Position numbers and translations under genes: made by a program. Positions 1 to 8,578 of a stretch of DNA of 64,000 nt are shown here, piece by piece. Origin of the DNA: Euglena gracilis (taxonomy: Eukaryota > Euglenida > Euglenophyceae > Euglenales); the NCBI GenBank assembly GCA_039621445.1, contig CP154957.1:40574011-40638010 (forward strand), read 5' to 3'. Under the pieces are notes generated by a model. That model was not told the DNA's origin and ran no database searches. It saw nothing but the letters and a program-made list of their open reading frames with translations. Within the stretch, counting starts at the first letter, position 1; every line of letters begins with the position of its first letter.

Positions 1-2
1 AG

Positions 3-404
3 AACACGAACGTGCCGCCGAAGAAGGAGAAGCAAGCGCAGCAACCACGTCCACCGACGCCGCCGGTGCTCACGCCCCAAGGCAAGGGACAAGGCCAAGG
101 GGGACGTGGGTACCCGGAGCAGTGGTCATCGAGCCCATGGACGAGTGAAGAAGGAAAAGGAAAGGGTGGATACCAAGTCGAGCAGTGGTCATCGAGTGCA
201 TGGCAAGGAAATGAAGGAAAAGGAAAAGGTGGTGGGTACCAAGGCGAGCAGTGGACATCGAATGCCCCAAGACAAGACGAAGGCAAAGGAAAAGGCAAGG
301 CGAAGGGTGGAGCCAAAGGAGATCAAGGAAAAGGAAAGTCCAAGGGCAAAGGCAAGGACGGAAAGAGCAACGTCTCGGCCGTCCAGGAGCAGTATCATGA
401 GTGA
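3..404 (+). CDS. Lys/Gly-rich basic Gag-like C-terminus (partial)
   Basis: The reading frame is open to the left edge and ends at a TGA at 402-404, so this is a 3' fragment. The product is low-complexity: four imperfect repeats of the form YPEQWSSS / YQVEQWSSS / YQGEQWTSN separated by EGKGKGG, then a run of GKGK units. Basic, glycine-rich tails like this are typical of nucleic-acid-binding Gag ends, and the position upstream of protease and RT fits. There is no CCHC zinc knuckle. I infer a Gag role from position only; it could equally be a host low-complexity protein. Confidence 0.45.
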   Translation, partial: NTNVPPKKEKQAQQPRPPTPPVLTPQGKGQGQGGRGYPEQWSSSPWTSEEGKGKGGYQVEQWSSSAWQGNEGKGKGGGYQGEQWTSNAPRQDEGKGKGKAKGGAKGDQGKGKSKGKGKDGKSNVSAVQEQYHE

Positions 405-1505
405 CGGGGCCGCCCAGGCCCCAGGGATGGGGGTCTGGGCCGGCCGTCAAATCCCAACGCCAGCGTGAGCGTGCGGGCAATCACCCAAGAGCCCCGCACG
501 CCCCCCAGACCCAGCAAGCCCCAAATCTCCCAAGGAGGGGAGAGACCGTGCCCCGAAGCACACGGTCAAGGCGGGGCCCATCAGATTTCGACAAACAACT
601 ACTGGTCCGTGCTACAGAAGAAGTCCCGTCGTTCCGAGCAATCGTCTGCGGCGCGACCGGTCTCGTCTGCGCAGTCCTCGCCCCCCGCCAAGCCAGCAGC
701 GTCCGAGCCATCGTCTACGCAGCATCGTGCCACCGCGACGCACCCAGCCCAGCAGCAGCAGGAGCGAGCACCGCGCCAGTCCGCACCAAGCCGGACGACG
801 CTGCCCCCGCCATCAGCAGCGCCGTCAGCGGCCCACGCTCCCCACCCGCAGCAACCAGCGCCCCGTCCCCCCCGCAGAGCGCACCGTCCTCTCGGGCGGC
901 ACCGAAGCAGGCCGCATCGTCACCGACAACCTCGACGCCAAAGAGGTGGGCACTGGACCTGTTCTCCGGAACGGGTTCGGTGAAGCGGGCGCTGGAGAAG
1001 CTCGGCTACTCCGTCATCTCGGTGGATGCCGACCCGCGGTGAAAGGCGGACAAGACGGTGGACGTACGCCGCTGGCGGTACTGGGAGGAGTACTGGCCCG
1101 GCGACTTCGAGCTGGTCACCGCCTCGCCGCCGTGCACCGAGTACTCCAGCGCGATGACGACCCGGAGGCGGTGGCTGCCTTCCTGAGTCCGCGATCCAGA
1201 AGCGTGTGGGCTTGCGATAGCCCCACGCCTCGAACATGCAGTAGTCCACATCGACGTACTGCATGTCCTCCACGACCTTGCGGTGGCGGAGTGTCCCATA
1301 GCAGGGATTCTCCAGCCACCACAGGGACGGCCGCAGGTAGGCGATGATCTCCTTCGTCTTGCGGAAGTGCGAGAACATCGTGGAGGAGCAATATTGACGA
1401 CGACATCATCGACGTCAGCTGGGTGGGGCATCCCAGCAGCGCGGCACCCGAGAGCAAACGTATCGCATTCCCGATGGTGTAGTCCGATACCTGTGCGAGC
1501 GCACC
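401..1505 (+). pseudogene. C5-cytosine DNA methyltransferase-like domain, broken by a stop and an inversion
   Basis: After a Pro/Ala/Ser-rich linker (about 640-930) the frame reads ALDLFSGTGSVKRALEKLG, the AdoMet-binding motif I of C5-cytosine methyltransferases, followed by VISVDADPR and a TGA at 1,040. Past the stop the same frame gives DFELVTASPPCTEYSSA, motif IV with the catalytic PC. The next conserved block (LWWLENP, YRKPTRFW) is on the minus strand at 1,378-1,180. The C-terminal motif TYRIPDGVVRYLCERT returns to the plus strand at about 1,456-1,503. The whole is therefore a single-domain phage-like enzyme with its middle flipped. It lies upstream of the protease, so it appears to be part of the retroelement. 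It is not functional as it stands. Confidence 0.75.
1180..1385 (-). other. Inverted segment: middle of the methyltransferase domain
   Basis: On the minus strand this about 200-bp block encodes RKTKEIIAYLRPSLWWLENP, then YVDVDYCMFEAWGYRKPTRF. These are the motif VI and VIII regions expected between the plus-strand motif IV at about 1,160 and the C-terminal RYRIP-like motif at about 1,456. Flipping the block restores collinear order, so it is a local inversion rather than a separate gene. I saw no clear inverted repeat at the breakpoints. Confidence 0.7.
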
Positions 1506-1739
1506 CCACCAACCCCCCAAGCAGCCGTGCTGCCCAGACCGATACCGCCGTTGCCGGCACCCGCACCCGCGTCCGCCGCCGCACCGCCAAGCCGGACGGC
1601 GCTGCCCCCGCAAGCAGCGGCGCTGTCCCAAGCCCCGCGCCAACGACCGCCATCGAGCACCCGCCAAGCATCGTGCGCCCCCGCCCAGCCGCACAACGAT
1701 CCACCCGCCGAGCCCGTCACCACCGCCGCCGACGAGCCC

Positions 1740-2267
1740 CACCCCCCGCGGAAGGTCCACAAGGTCACCGTCCGTCCGTGGCAGTACCGCCACAGCCGGC
1801 CCTTCCAGGTGGGCCGCATGGAGAGGCGGGGCGGCAGCTACCAGCTGATGCTGGATGTGGTCATCGAGATCGACGGCCGGGAGGAGAAGGCGAAGGCCCT
1901 CATCGACACGGGGGCACAGACGTCGCTGATCCGTCGGGACTTGTTCCCGAACGGATGTTTCCGCCGCAGCGAGCGGCCGCTGCTGTTGCGGACCGTGAAC
2001 GGCGACCTGCTGGCAGGCGGCAGCAACGAGGCAGACGTCCTCCTGGTGTTCAACGCGAGGAGTGAAGGAGAGAGGCGTGGAGGAGTGAAGAGGTGGCACA
2101 GCCAGATCACCGTCCATGACGGTGATATAGGGTGTGACCTGATTCTGGGTTACCCCTGGCTGAAGGAGCACAGGCTGGATGTGCAACCCTGGCGGGATGC
2201 GCTCCAGCTCCACGACGACCCCGATGTGTCATCGCCGGCACCGAAGCAAGCGAGATCGCAGCGCTAA
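1740..2267 (+). CDS. Retroviral-type aspartic protease
   Basis: After a second Pro/Ala-rich linker the frame encodes a retropepsin: beta strand YQLMLDVVIEIDGREEKAKA, the active-site loop ALIDTGAQTSLI (catalytic Asp in DTG), a flap region, and the C-terminal DLILGYPWLKEHRLDV, matching the ILG-x-DWL motif of Gypsy proteases. It would cleave the Gag-Pol polyprotein as a homodimer. The frame closes at 2,265-2,267 and RT starts in a different frame about 45 bases on, so this copy needs a frameshift or has lost one base pair register. The open frame itself begins upstream near 1,527. Confidence 0.85.
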   Translation, partial: HPPRKVHKVTVRPWQYRHSRPFQVGRMERRGGSYQLMLDVVIEIDGREEKAKALIDTGAQTSLIRRDLFPNGCFRRSERPLLLRTVNGDLLAGGSNEADVLLVFNARSEGERRGGVKRWHSQITVHDGDIGCDLILGYPWLKEHRLDVQPWRDALQLHDDPDVSSPAPKQARSQR

Positions 2268-2311
2268 GCACACGCACCCACGCGACCGTCCGAGCCCGCA
2301 GCCCGTCGCCG

Positions 2312-3215
2312 TTGCCCCGCACGCCGTCCGAATTGGAGGAGGAGATGGAGGCCGAGGTGAGGAAGATGAGACTCACCGTCGGGGTCAACGGCCCCGACGG
2401 ACACGAGGAGGACGAGGCCCTGGACGCCGAGGAGGAGGCAATGGTGGCCAAGGTGCTGATCGACGCAGCCAAGGAGGCGAAAGAAGTCCGTGGGGTGGTC
2501 ACGGCCGAGGCAAAGGAGCAGCATCCGCTGGCCGTCCAGCTGCGCGCCGAGATGCTCAAGGACTTCGAGGGCCGCGTCTTCTGCGACCGCGTCCACCCCG
2601 ATCCGCCGCCCCGAGGCCAGCACGGGATGGCGGTGCTGCGCCTCAAGCCAAACGCCCAGCCGGTGGTGGGGAGGGAGATCCACCTGAAGGGCGAGCGGCT
2701 GGAGGCGCTGCGGGAGATGGAGGAGGAGTGCCGCCGCGACCGGAAGGTGGAGCCGGGCCGCGGCCCGTGGCGGGCGGCGGCCTTCCCGATTCGGAAGAAG
2801 AACGGGAAGTGGAGGATGGTGTGTGACTACGCGGTGACGAACCTGCAGATCATGGCGGACAGGTACCCCTTGCCCTTGACGCAGGAGATCGTGGCGGAGC
2901 AGGCGAAGTGTACCCTCTTCAGCACCATCGACTTGCGGGACGCATTCCACCAGGTGGCCTTGGCGGAGGTGAGCCGACCGGTGACGAACGTCCAGCTGCC
3001 GGGAGGGCAGTGGCAGTGGCGTGTGGTCCCGCAGGGGATCAACGTCTGGCCCGCCCTCCTGCAGCGGGACATCGACGCCACCTGCGCGGCGGTGAAGGCG
3101 CACTCCCGCCCGTACTTCGACGACATCATCGTCAGTACGCGGCAGGGAGCGGAGGAGACGGACGAGGAGTCCTACCAGAAGCATGCCCGAGACGTCCGTG
3201 AGACGTTGCTCACCG
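2312..3215 (+). CDS. Reverse transcriptase, fingers and palm (Ty3/Gypsy)
   Basis: The reading begins MPRTPSELEEEMEAEV, a charged coiled-coil-like spacer. RT motifs follow in order: GPWRAAAFPIRKKNGKWRMV, DYAVTN, DRYPLPLTQEI, FSTIDLRDAFHQV (first catalytic Asp), RVVPQGINVWPALLQRDI, and the catalytic box PYFDDIIVST (FDD where most Gypsy elements have LDD). The frame then leaves RT after ARDVRETLL at about 3,213 and enters a Ser/Ala/Pro-rich stretch. The thumb and connection are found inverted downstream. Open frame continues to 3,787 but is not RT beyond 3,215. Confidence 0.88.
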
Positions 3216-3429
3216 TCTGCGTCGTGCATCGCATCACCAGCGTCCGTGCCAGCACCATCATCCAACGCGCCATCGCCAGTCCCATCACCAGCACCGCAGT
3301 CCACCACACCGCAGTCCATCGCACCGTCCGCAGCGCCCACAGCCGGGTTGTCATCACCGGCCATGCCCGTCCCAGCGTCCGCAGCCGGTGTGCCGTCACC
3401 GGCCGCGTCGATCCCGTCTGCAGTGCCCT

Positions 3430-3965
3430 CAGCGGGCCACCGGGACGGAGGCCCCCGGCCGCAGGTCCTCCACCCGCGGCACGCCGTCGATGTTCGGGAA
3501 CTGCTCCAACACTGCTCCGATGGTGTAGTCCGACGCGTCGGTGCGCAGGACGAACGGCTTGGCTGGATCGACGTGGTACAGCTCCAGGTCGCCGACGAGG
3601 GCCTTCTTCAGCTTGTCGAACGCCTCCTTCTCCTGCTCCGTCCACACCACTGGGTGCTTGGATCCCGCCTTGGTCAGCTCCCTCGGCAACTTCAGCTTCT
3701 CCTGCAACGGCGCCGCCAGCTCCGCGTAGAGTCTCACGTAGCCCGCATAGTAATTGCAGACGCCGAGAAACACGCGAAGTCTGCTGACCGTCGGCGGCAG
3801 CTGCCAGTGCTGCACCGCCGACAGCTTGCCTGGGGCAGGCGCCCTCCTGCCGTGCCCCAGGACATGCCCCACGAACTCGACCTGCCTCATGAAGAGCTTG
3901 ACCTTGCGGCTGTCGCTGACCCATCTGTCCTTCTCCAAGGCCAGGGACTGCCGCAGACGATGCCG
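3430..3965 (-). CDS. Inverted block: RT thumb and start of RNase H
   Basis: On the minus strand the frame reads WVSDSRKVKLFMRQVEFVGHVLG (RT thumb), RVFLGVCNYYAGYVRLYAELAAPL (tether), WTEQEKEAFDKLKKAL, then PFVLRTDASDYTIGAVLEQ (RNase H first strand with catalytic Asp). This is the sequence missing between the plus-strand RT at 3,215 and the plus-strand FMSRKLT at 4,191. The block is flanked on both sides by about 225-bp Ser/Ala/Pro-rich segments (3,213-3,430 and 3,965-4,185), so the inversion may include these linkers. Confidence 0.85.
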
Positions 3966-4184
3966 ACGGTGGGACTGCTGCGGCCGCGGGAGACGAGGCT
4001 GACGGGTGCATCTCGCGTGGGTGCTCGGACCGCGCACCGTGCGGGGCGTCTGCTGGGGCGTCTCGGGCGTTGCGCTGCTTGTCGAGGCGGCTGCGCGTGG
4101 TGACGGCGATGTGGGACGCTGATGGAACCGCGGGGAACGACTGGAGCGGGATCAGCTGGATGACGGCCAGCTCTCTCCCCTCCT

Positions 4185-4780
4185 TCAGGGTTGACCTTCA
4201 TGTCCCGGAAACTCACCGAGGGGCAGCGCCTTCGGTGGGATGTCCGGGACAAGGAGACGTATGCCGTGGTGGCCGCCCTCGACAAGTGGGCGGGCTTCCT
4301 GCTGGACAACGAGATCCTCGTCCTGACCGACCACCGCAGCCTGGAGTCGTGGTACAAGGAGTACGTCGCCGGAGTGGGCCCGCAGGGGAGGCGGGCCAGA
4401 TGGCATGCGAAGCTCAACGAGTTCAGCATCACCGTGGTGCACGTCCCCGGCGAGACCAACGTGGTGGGCGATGCCATGTCCCGCTGGGCCTACCCGGCCT
4501 CACAAGGCTGGCGCGACACCTCGGGGCACGGCACAGAGGCCGACACGAAGGAGATGAAGGCCCACATCCTGGAGGAGAAGCTGCGCGAGAAGTCCACCCC
4601 GAAGGCGGTGCATCCCGAGGACGAGGAGACCAAGGCGGAACAGGTGGAGAAACCGCTGATCCGGTGCCCCCGCAGCCTGACCTGGACATCAACGTCTTCG
4701 ACATGGACTGGAGCAAGGCGTATGCGGTGTGCCCGCGCTGGAAGCCCGTCTGGGACCAGGCCCACAACGGCCCGGGCTAG
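4185..4780 (+). CDS. RNase H remainder and linker to integrase
   Basis: The frame resumes with FMSRKLTEGQRLRWDVRDKE, VVAALDKWAGFLLDNEILVLTDH (RNase H Glu and Asp positions), then WHAKLNEFSITVVHVPGETNVVGDAMSR, the standard RNase H C-terminus of Ty3/Gypsy elements. Around 4,660 the coding sense moves to another frame (QPDLDINVFDMDWSKAYAV) and hits a TAG at 4,778-4,780 just before the integrase. The RNase H beginning is in the inverted block at 3,430-3,965. Confidence 0.82.
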
Positions 4781-4798
4781 CCCAGCGGGTTCCAGCTG

Positions 4799-5283
4799 GT
4801 GGATGGGCGGCTCGTCTCGGCGGGGAGGTGGTGTGTGCCGAGCGGGCTGCTGGCGGAGGTGCTGAGGGAGCAGCACTCGGTCTCCGGCCATGTTGGCGGG
4901 GACCGGCTGGTGGAGGAGGCCGAGCGCACCTACGTCTTCGCGGACCGGATGGAGGCGGCGAAGGTGGCCGGCGGGCTGCAGCGGACGTGCCCGGTGTGCC
5001 AGGCCACCGAGCACCCGCACCAGCCCCTGCGGCTGAAGGTCTGCCCGACGCCCGTCCGGCCGTACATCATGGCGTCGGTGGCCATCGACCTCTTCGTGAT
5101 GCCGGAGGTGGACTTCGAGGGGCAGCTGTACAACGTGTTCGCCGCCTGCGTCGGGGTCGTGGCCACGGCCCACCACACGCGCGGCCTCACCGCCGCCACC
5201 GTGGCCAAGGCGATGTACCGGGGGTGGTGGTCGCCGCACGGGCTGCCCAGCGTGATCACGAGTGATCGCGGGCCGCATTTTGC
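4799..5283 (+). CDS. Integrase, zinc domain and first part of catalytic core
   Basis: The HHCC zinc-binding domain is visible as EQHSVSGHVGGDRL followed by CPVC. The catalytic core starts at ASVAIDLFVMPEVDFEG (first Asp) and continues to LPSVITSDRGPHFA (second Asp). The frame is then lost at about 5,283. It follows an in-frame TAG at 4,778, so in the intact parent it would be continuous with RNase H. Confidence 0.85.
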
Positions 5284-6180
5284 TGCATGTGCGGCCTGCA
5301 CGGGATCCGCCACGCCTACGCCCAGGCGTACCACCACGCGGTGAACGGGCCGGCGGAGTCCCTCGGTGCGCAGCTGCAAAAGCGGATCCGGATCGAGAAG
5401 GCCGAGGCCCCGATCACCTGGGTGGAGTCCCTGCCCAGGGCAGTGCAGAAGCTGAACGACTCCAAGGCGCAGCACGGCCTGAGCCCGTACGAGGTGCTGT
5501 ATGGACGGCATCGGTGGACTGGTGGCGTACTGTACAAGGCCCCGGTCATGGTGGAGGATGCCGTATCGTTCTTTGAGAGACAGAAGGCCGTGGACCAGAA
5601 GGTCGCCGACGTCCTCAACGACCTCCACAAGCGGCAAGCAGACCAGAAGAACCGGAGCAGGAAGGACCTCGAGGAGTTCGCCAAGGGAGACCTGGTCTGG
5701 TACCTCCGGCCTCCGACGCGGCCGGGCCAGAAGCTCGAGAGCTACTGGCTTGGCCCAGCCCTGGTCACCGCGCTCCGTGGCGAGCACTCGTGTGAGCTGG
5801 AGCTGGACGAGGGCCGCCGCCAAGAGGCCCACCGCTGCCAGCTGAAGGCCTACCGCGATGACACGCGGTTGTGGGGCCCGCCCAAGATGTTTGCCTACCG
5901 GCAGGCCAGACCGCAGGAAGACGTGGACATCGAGGAGTGGACGGTGGAGGAGATCCGGCGGCACCGCCGACGAGATGACGGCGACTGGGAGTTCGAGGTG
6001 AAGTGGGAGGGCCACCCGACTCTCACGTGGGAGCCGTTGAAGAATTTCTTCCATCGCTACTCTCACCAGATGATCGAGTACGCCAAGTCCAAGAAGCTCA
6101 AGGTGGACCTGCTGGACTACGTCGTCGGAGGCGAGCCGACAGATGGCAGCGGATGTCTCTGCCCCTGTCCTTCACCCTGA
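5284..6180 (+). CDS. Integrase C-terminal part with chromodomain
   Basis: In a new frame the integrase continues GIRHAYAQAYHHAVNGPAES, which carries the catalytic Glu of the DD35E triad. About eight residues are missing at the frame change. A basic helical segment follows, then a GPY/F-type module (KGDLVWYLRPP, SYWLGPALV). The chromodomain is EEWTVEEIRRHRRRDDGDWE, FEVKWEGHPTLTWEPLKNFF, with the aromatic and WEP residues typical of chromovirus chromodomains, which can direct integration to marked chromatin. The stop is at 6,178-6,180. The first ATG in this frame is at 5,287, but the true N-terminus is the upstream integrase. Confidence 0.88.
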   Translation, partial: CMCGLHGIRHAYAQAYHHAVNGPAESLGAQLQKRIRIEKAEAPITWVESLPRAVQKLNDSKAQHGLSPYEVLYGRHRWTGGVLYKAPVMVEDAVSFFERQKAVDQKVADVLNDLHKRQADQKNRSRKDLEEFAKGDLVWYLRPPTRPGQKLESYWLGPALVTALRGEHSCELELDEGRRQEAHRCQLKAYRDDTRLWGPPKMFAYRQARPQEDVDIEEWTVEEIRRHRRRDDGDWEFEVKWEGHPTLTWEPLKNFFHRYSHQMIEYAKSKKLKVDLLDYVVGGEPTDGSGCLCPCPSP

Positions 6181-7860
6181 CACTGATACTGTGGAGGCAG
6201 GAGGAGGCTGGCGCCCAAGGCCGGAAGCCAGAGGCGGGCGGCAGCAAGGGGCAGAGCAGACCCCCCCAGCCGGCCAAGGGAAGACAACGGCCGGGAGAGA
6301 GCAGGGGGGCGGAGGCCACACAGACAAGCCAGCGGCCCAAAGGGGCCACCAGCCAACCACCCCCCCCCCGGCCAGCGAGGGGAGGCAGACAGCCAGGGCA
6401 GCCAGGCAGCCAGGCCAAGGGGAACCGAAGCCACCCCCCCCAGGGGGAACCGAAGCCAGCCAGGCCGGCCCAAGGGGAACCGAAGCCACCACCCCCCAGG
6501 GGGAACCGAAGCCAGCCAGGACCCCCAGGGGGAACCGAAGCCCCCCCCCCCCCCCCAAGGGGAACCGAAGCCAGCCAGCCCCCCCCCCCCCCAGGGGTAA
6601 CCGAAGCCACCCCCCCCCCCGGGGGGGAACCGAAGCCAGCCCCCCCCCCAGGGGGAACCGAAGCAAGCCAGCCCCCCCCAGTGGGAACCGAAGCAAGCCC
6701 CCCCCCCCCCAGAGGGAACTGAAGCAAGCCCCCGCCCCAGGGGGAACCGAAGCCAGCCCCCCCCCCCAGGGGGCGGCGAACAGCCAAAGCCCCCCCAGGG
6801 GGCACCAGCAAGACGAGAGGCCCCAGAGGGCCACCGAGCCAGGGCCCCCAGAGGGCCACCGAGAGGCCCCAGAGGACCACCGAGCCAAGACCCCCCAGGA
6901 GGCCCCAGAGGGCCACCGAGCCAGGCCCCCCCCCCCAGGGGCCCCAGAGGGCCACCGAGCCAGAACCCCCCCCCCCCAGAGGGCCCCAGAGACAACCGAG
7001 CCAGGACCCCCCCCCCCGGGCGCCCAGAGGCCACCAACCCAAGACCCCCCCCAGGGGGACCGGAGAGCACGACCAAAGACCCCCCATACACCAAGGCAGA
7101 AGACCCCAGGGGGACCCCCCGGGCAAAAAAAAAAGCGCCCCCCCCATGGGCGCCCAAAAAAAAACGCAACCGGACCCCCCCGGACCGAAAAAAAAGGCGA
7201 CCCCCCAGGGGCGCCCAAAAAAAAAAGCGCCCACCAGGGGCGCCCAAACAAAAAAAAAAGAGCGCCCCCCCCCCCGGGGTGCCCACACCCACCGGAGCCC
7301 CAGAGCGCCAAACGAGAACCGAAGAGGGCGCAAGGAGCACCCCCCCCCAGAGCGCCACAAGAGAACCGAGCAGGCGAAAGGGAGAGAAAGGCACGCCCCC
7401 CCCCCTCAGCCAGGCCAGGCAGGGGGCAAAGGAGGCGAGCCGAAGACCCCCCCAGGCACCAGAAAGACCCAAGGGACCGCCCCCCTCCCCAACCAGCCGA
7501 GGGGCGGCAAGGGGAGGCCGCCCCCCCGAAAGGCTCAACGCTCCGGGCTCTGCCCCCAGCCTGCAGGACGGCGCGGCGCGGCTGCCAAGCCTCCCAGCAG
7601 CACTGCGGCCTCCGCCCAGAGCCCGGAGGAGTTCCACCCCCTCCCAAGGCGCCAAAAGGAGCCTGCGGCCGGTCTGCCAGCAAACCGCCCGGGGACCAAC
7701 GCCAGCCCCCGACCAGGCTCCTGTGGCGCGCGAGGCGACACACGAGGGGCGCCCGCGGGCACCCAACGCCAAAGGCCAAGGCCGAGGCCAAGGCCACACC
7801 CCTGCCCTCCTTATACCCGAACCGCCCCGACGCTTGTTTGTACAATTTGTTACTTCGCCG
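6181..7860 (+). repeat. C-rich minisatellite block downstream of the retroelement
   Basis: Three successive arrays have strongly biased strand composition (C, A and G on plus, almost no T). About 6,415-6,780 repeats a unit containing GGGGGAACCGAAGCCAGCC. About 6,790-7,090 repeats CCCCAGAGGGCCACCGAGCC. About 7,090-7,270 repeats CAGGGGCGCCCAAAAAAAA. Long open frames on both strands here are a by-product of the bias and read as Pro/Arg- or Gly/Trp-rich nonsense. I see no LTR or gene in this block. Confidence 0.75.
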
Positions 7861-8578
7861 ATGAGGTACGTATCGCCCCCGGCTACCGCCTCCGAGGTTA
7901 GCCGAAGGCAGGCGAGGCCCGGCGCCTCGGTAGGAAGAGGAGTGTGGGCGGCGGGAGGCGGCCTGGCGCCTACGCACTGGAATTAGCGAACATTCTGCCC
8001 CATTCCGCTACTTTTTTTGCCTGTGTACTTTTCCCCCCTAGGTTCTCTCTTCCAAATGTTTCATTCAAAGAGTTGTGCATGCTGAAGGAAGGAATTTCAA
8101 AAATTGAATCTGAGTTCAAGGAAACAATTTTCCAAAGAGTTCAAAAGCCAATCCGGAAGGTCAATCAAAAGGAAAGAATCCAATTTCAAAAAAGAAATAG
8201 CAAGCGGCGCTGGGAATCAAGGTGAAGGTGTTCTTCCGCCCCCCGCTACCCTTTTTTTAAATTCAACCCAGGCTTTTCCTTCCCCCCCCCCCTACTGCTT
8301 CAGAGGCACCCCCAAGGAGTTGGCCAAAAATACCGTCACCCCCCCCCCCCCAATTTTTGAATTATTTGGCTGCCGGAACCCAGGTTCTGGCTGAATTCAG
8401 GGACCAAAAGACACAAAAAAAGGGAAGTTTTGGGGAGTGTGTGCCTATTTTTACCGGAGCGCCGGGTGACTGTTTTCCCCCACTCGGCCTGCCGGGGAGC
8501 CCATTCCGCGCACGGTCACCGAACCGGCGAGAGGGGAAAACTAAGGAAGGGTAATTTTTATATACCTTGACCACATTT
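7861..8578. other. Stretch without recognised genes
   Basis: AT-richer sequence with short C-runs (8,280-8,295 and 8,340-8,352). No recognisable coding domain, RNA or repeat pair was found here. It separates the Gypsy-associated minisatellites from the first DIRS-like copy. Confidence 0.5.

Larger units (their letters stand above)
1..6180 (+). mobile_element. Decayed Ty3/Gypsy chromovirus-like retrotransposon
   Basis: The order of domains on the plus strand is basic Gag-like tail, C5-methyltransferase-like domain, retropepsin, reverse transcriptase, RNase H, HHCC integrase, GPY/F-like segment and C-terminal chromodomain. PR-RT-RH-IN order with a chromodomain is diagnostic of Ty3/Gypsy chromoviruses. 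The copy is disabled: there are reading-frame changes between protease and RT, near 4,660 and near 5,283, stops at 1,040 and 4,778, and two inverted blocks at about 1,180-1,385 and 3,213-4,185. The left end lies outside the window. I found no LTR downstream; the element runs into C-rich minisatellites after 6,180. The element is much more GC-rich than the rest of the window. Confidence 0.88.

Noticed and set aside
1456-3535. The shared 16-mer CGATGGTGTAGTCCGA at about 1,473 and 3,519
   Set aside because: It encodes unrelated parts (methyltransferase C-terminus on plus, RNase H on minus). One chance 16-mer match is expected in a window of this size.
6143-7864. A 573-codon proline-rich open frame and equally long minus-strand frames of 420-601 codons
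   Set aside because: All arise from T-poor minisatellites in which stop codons cannot form. Both strands are open at once, and there is no domain or balanced composition.
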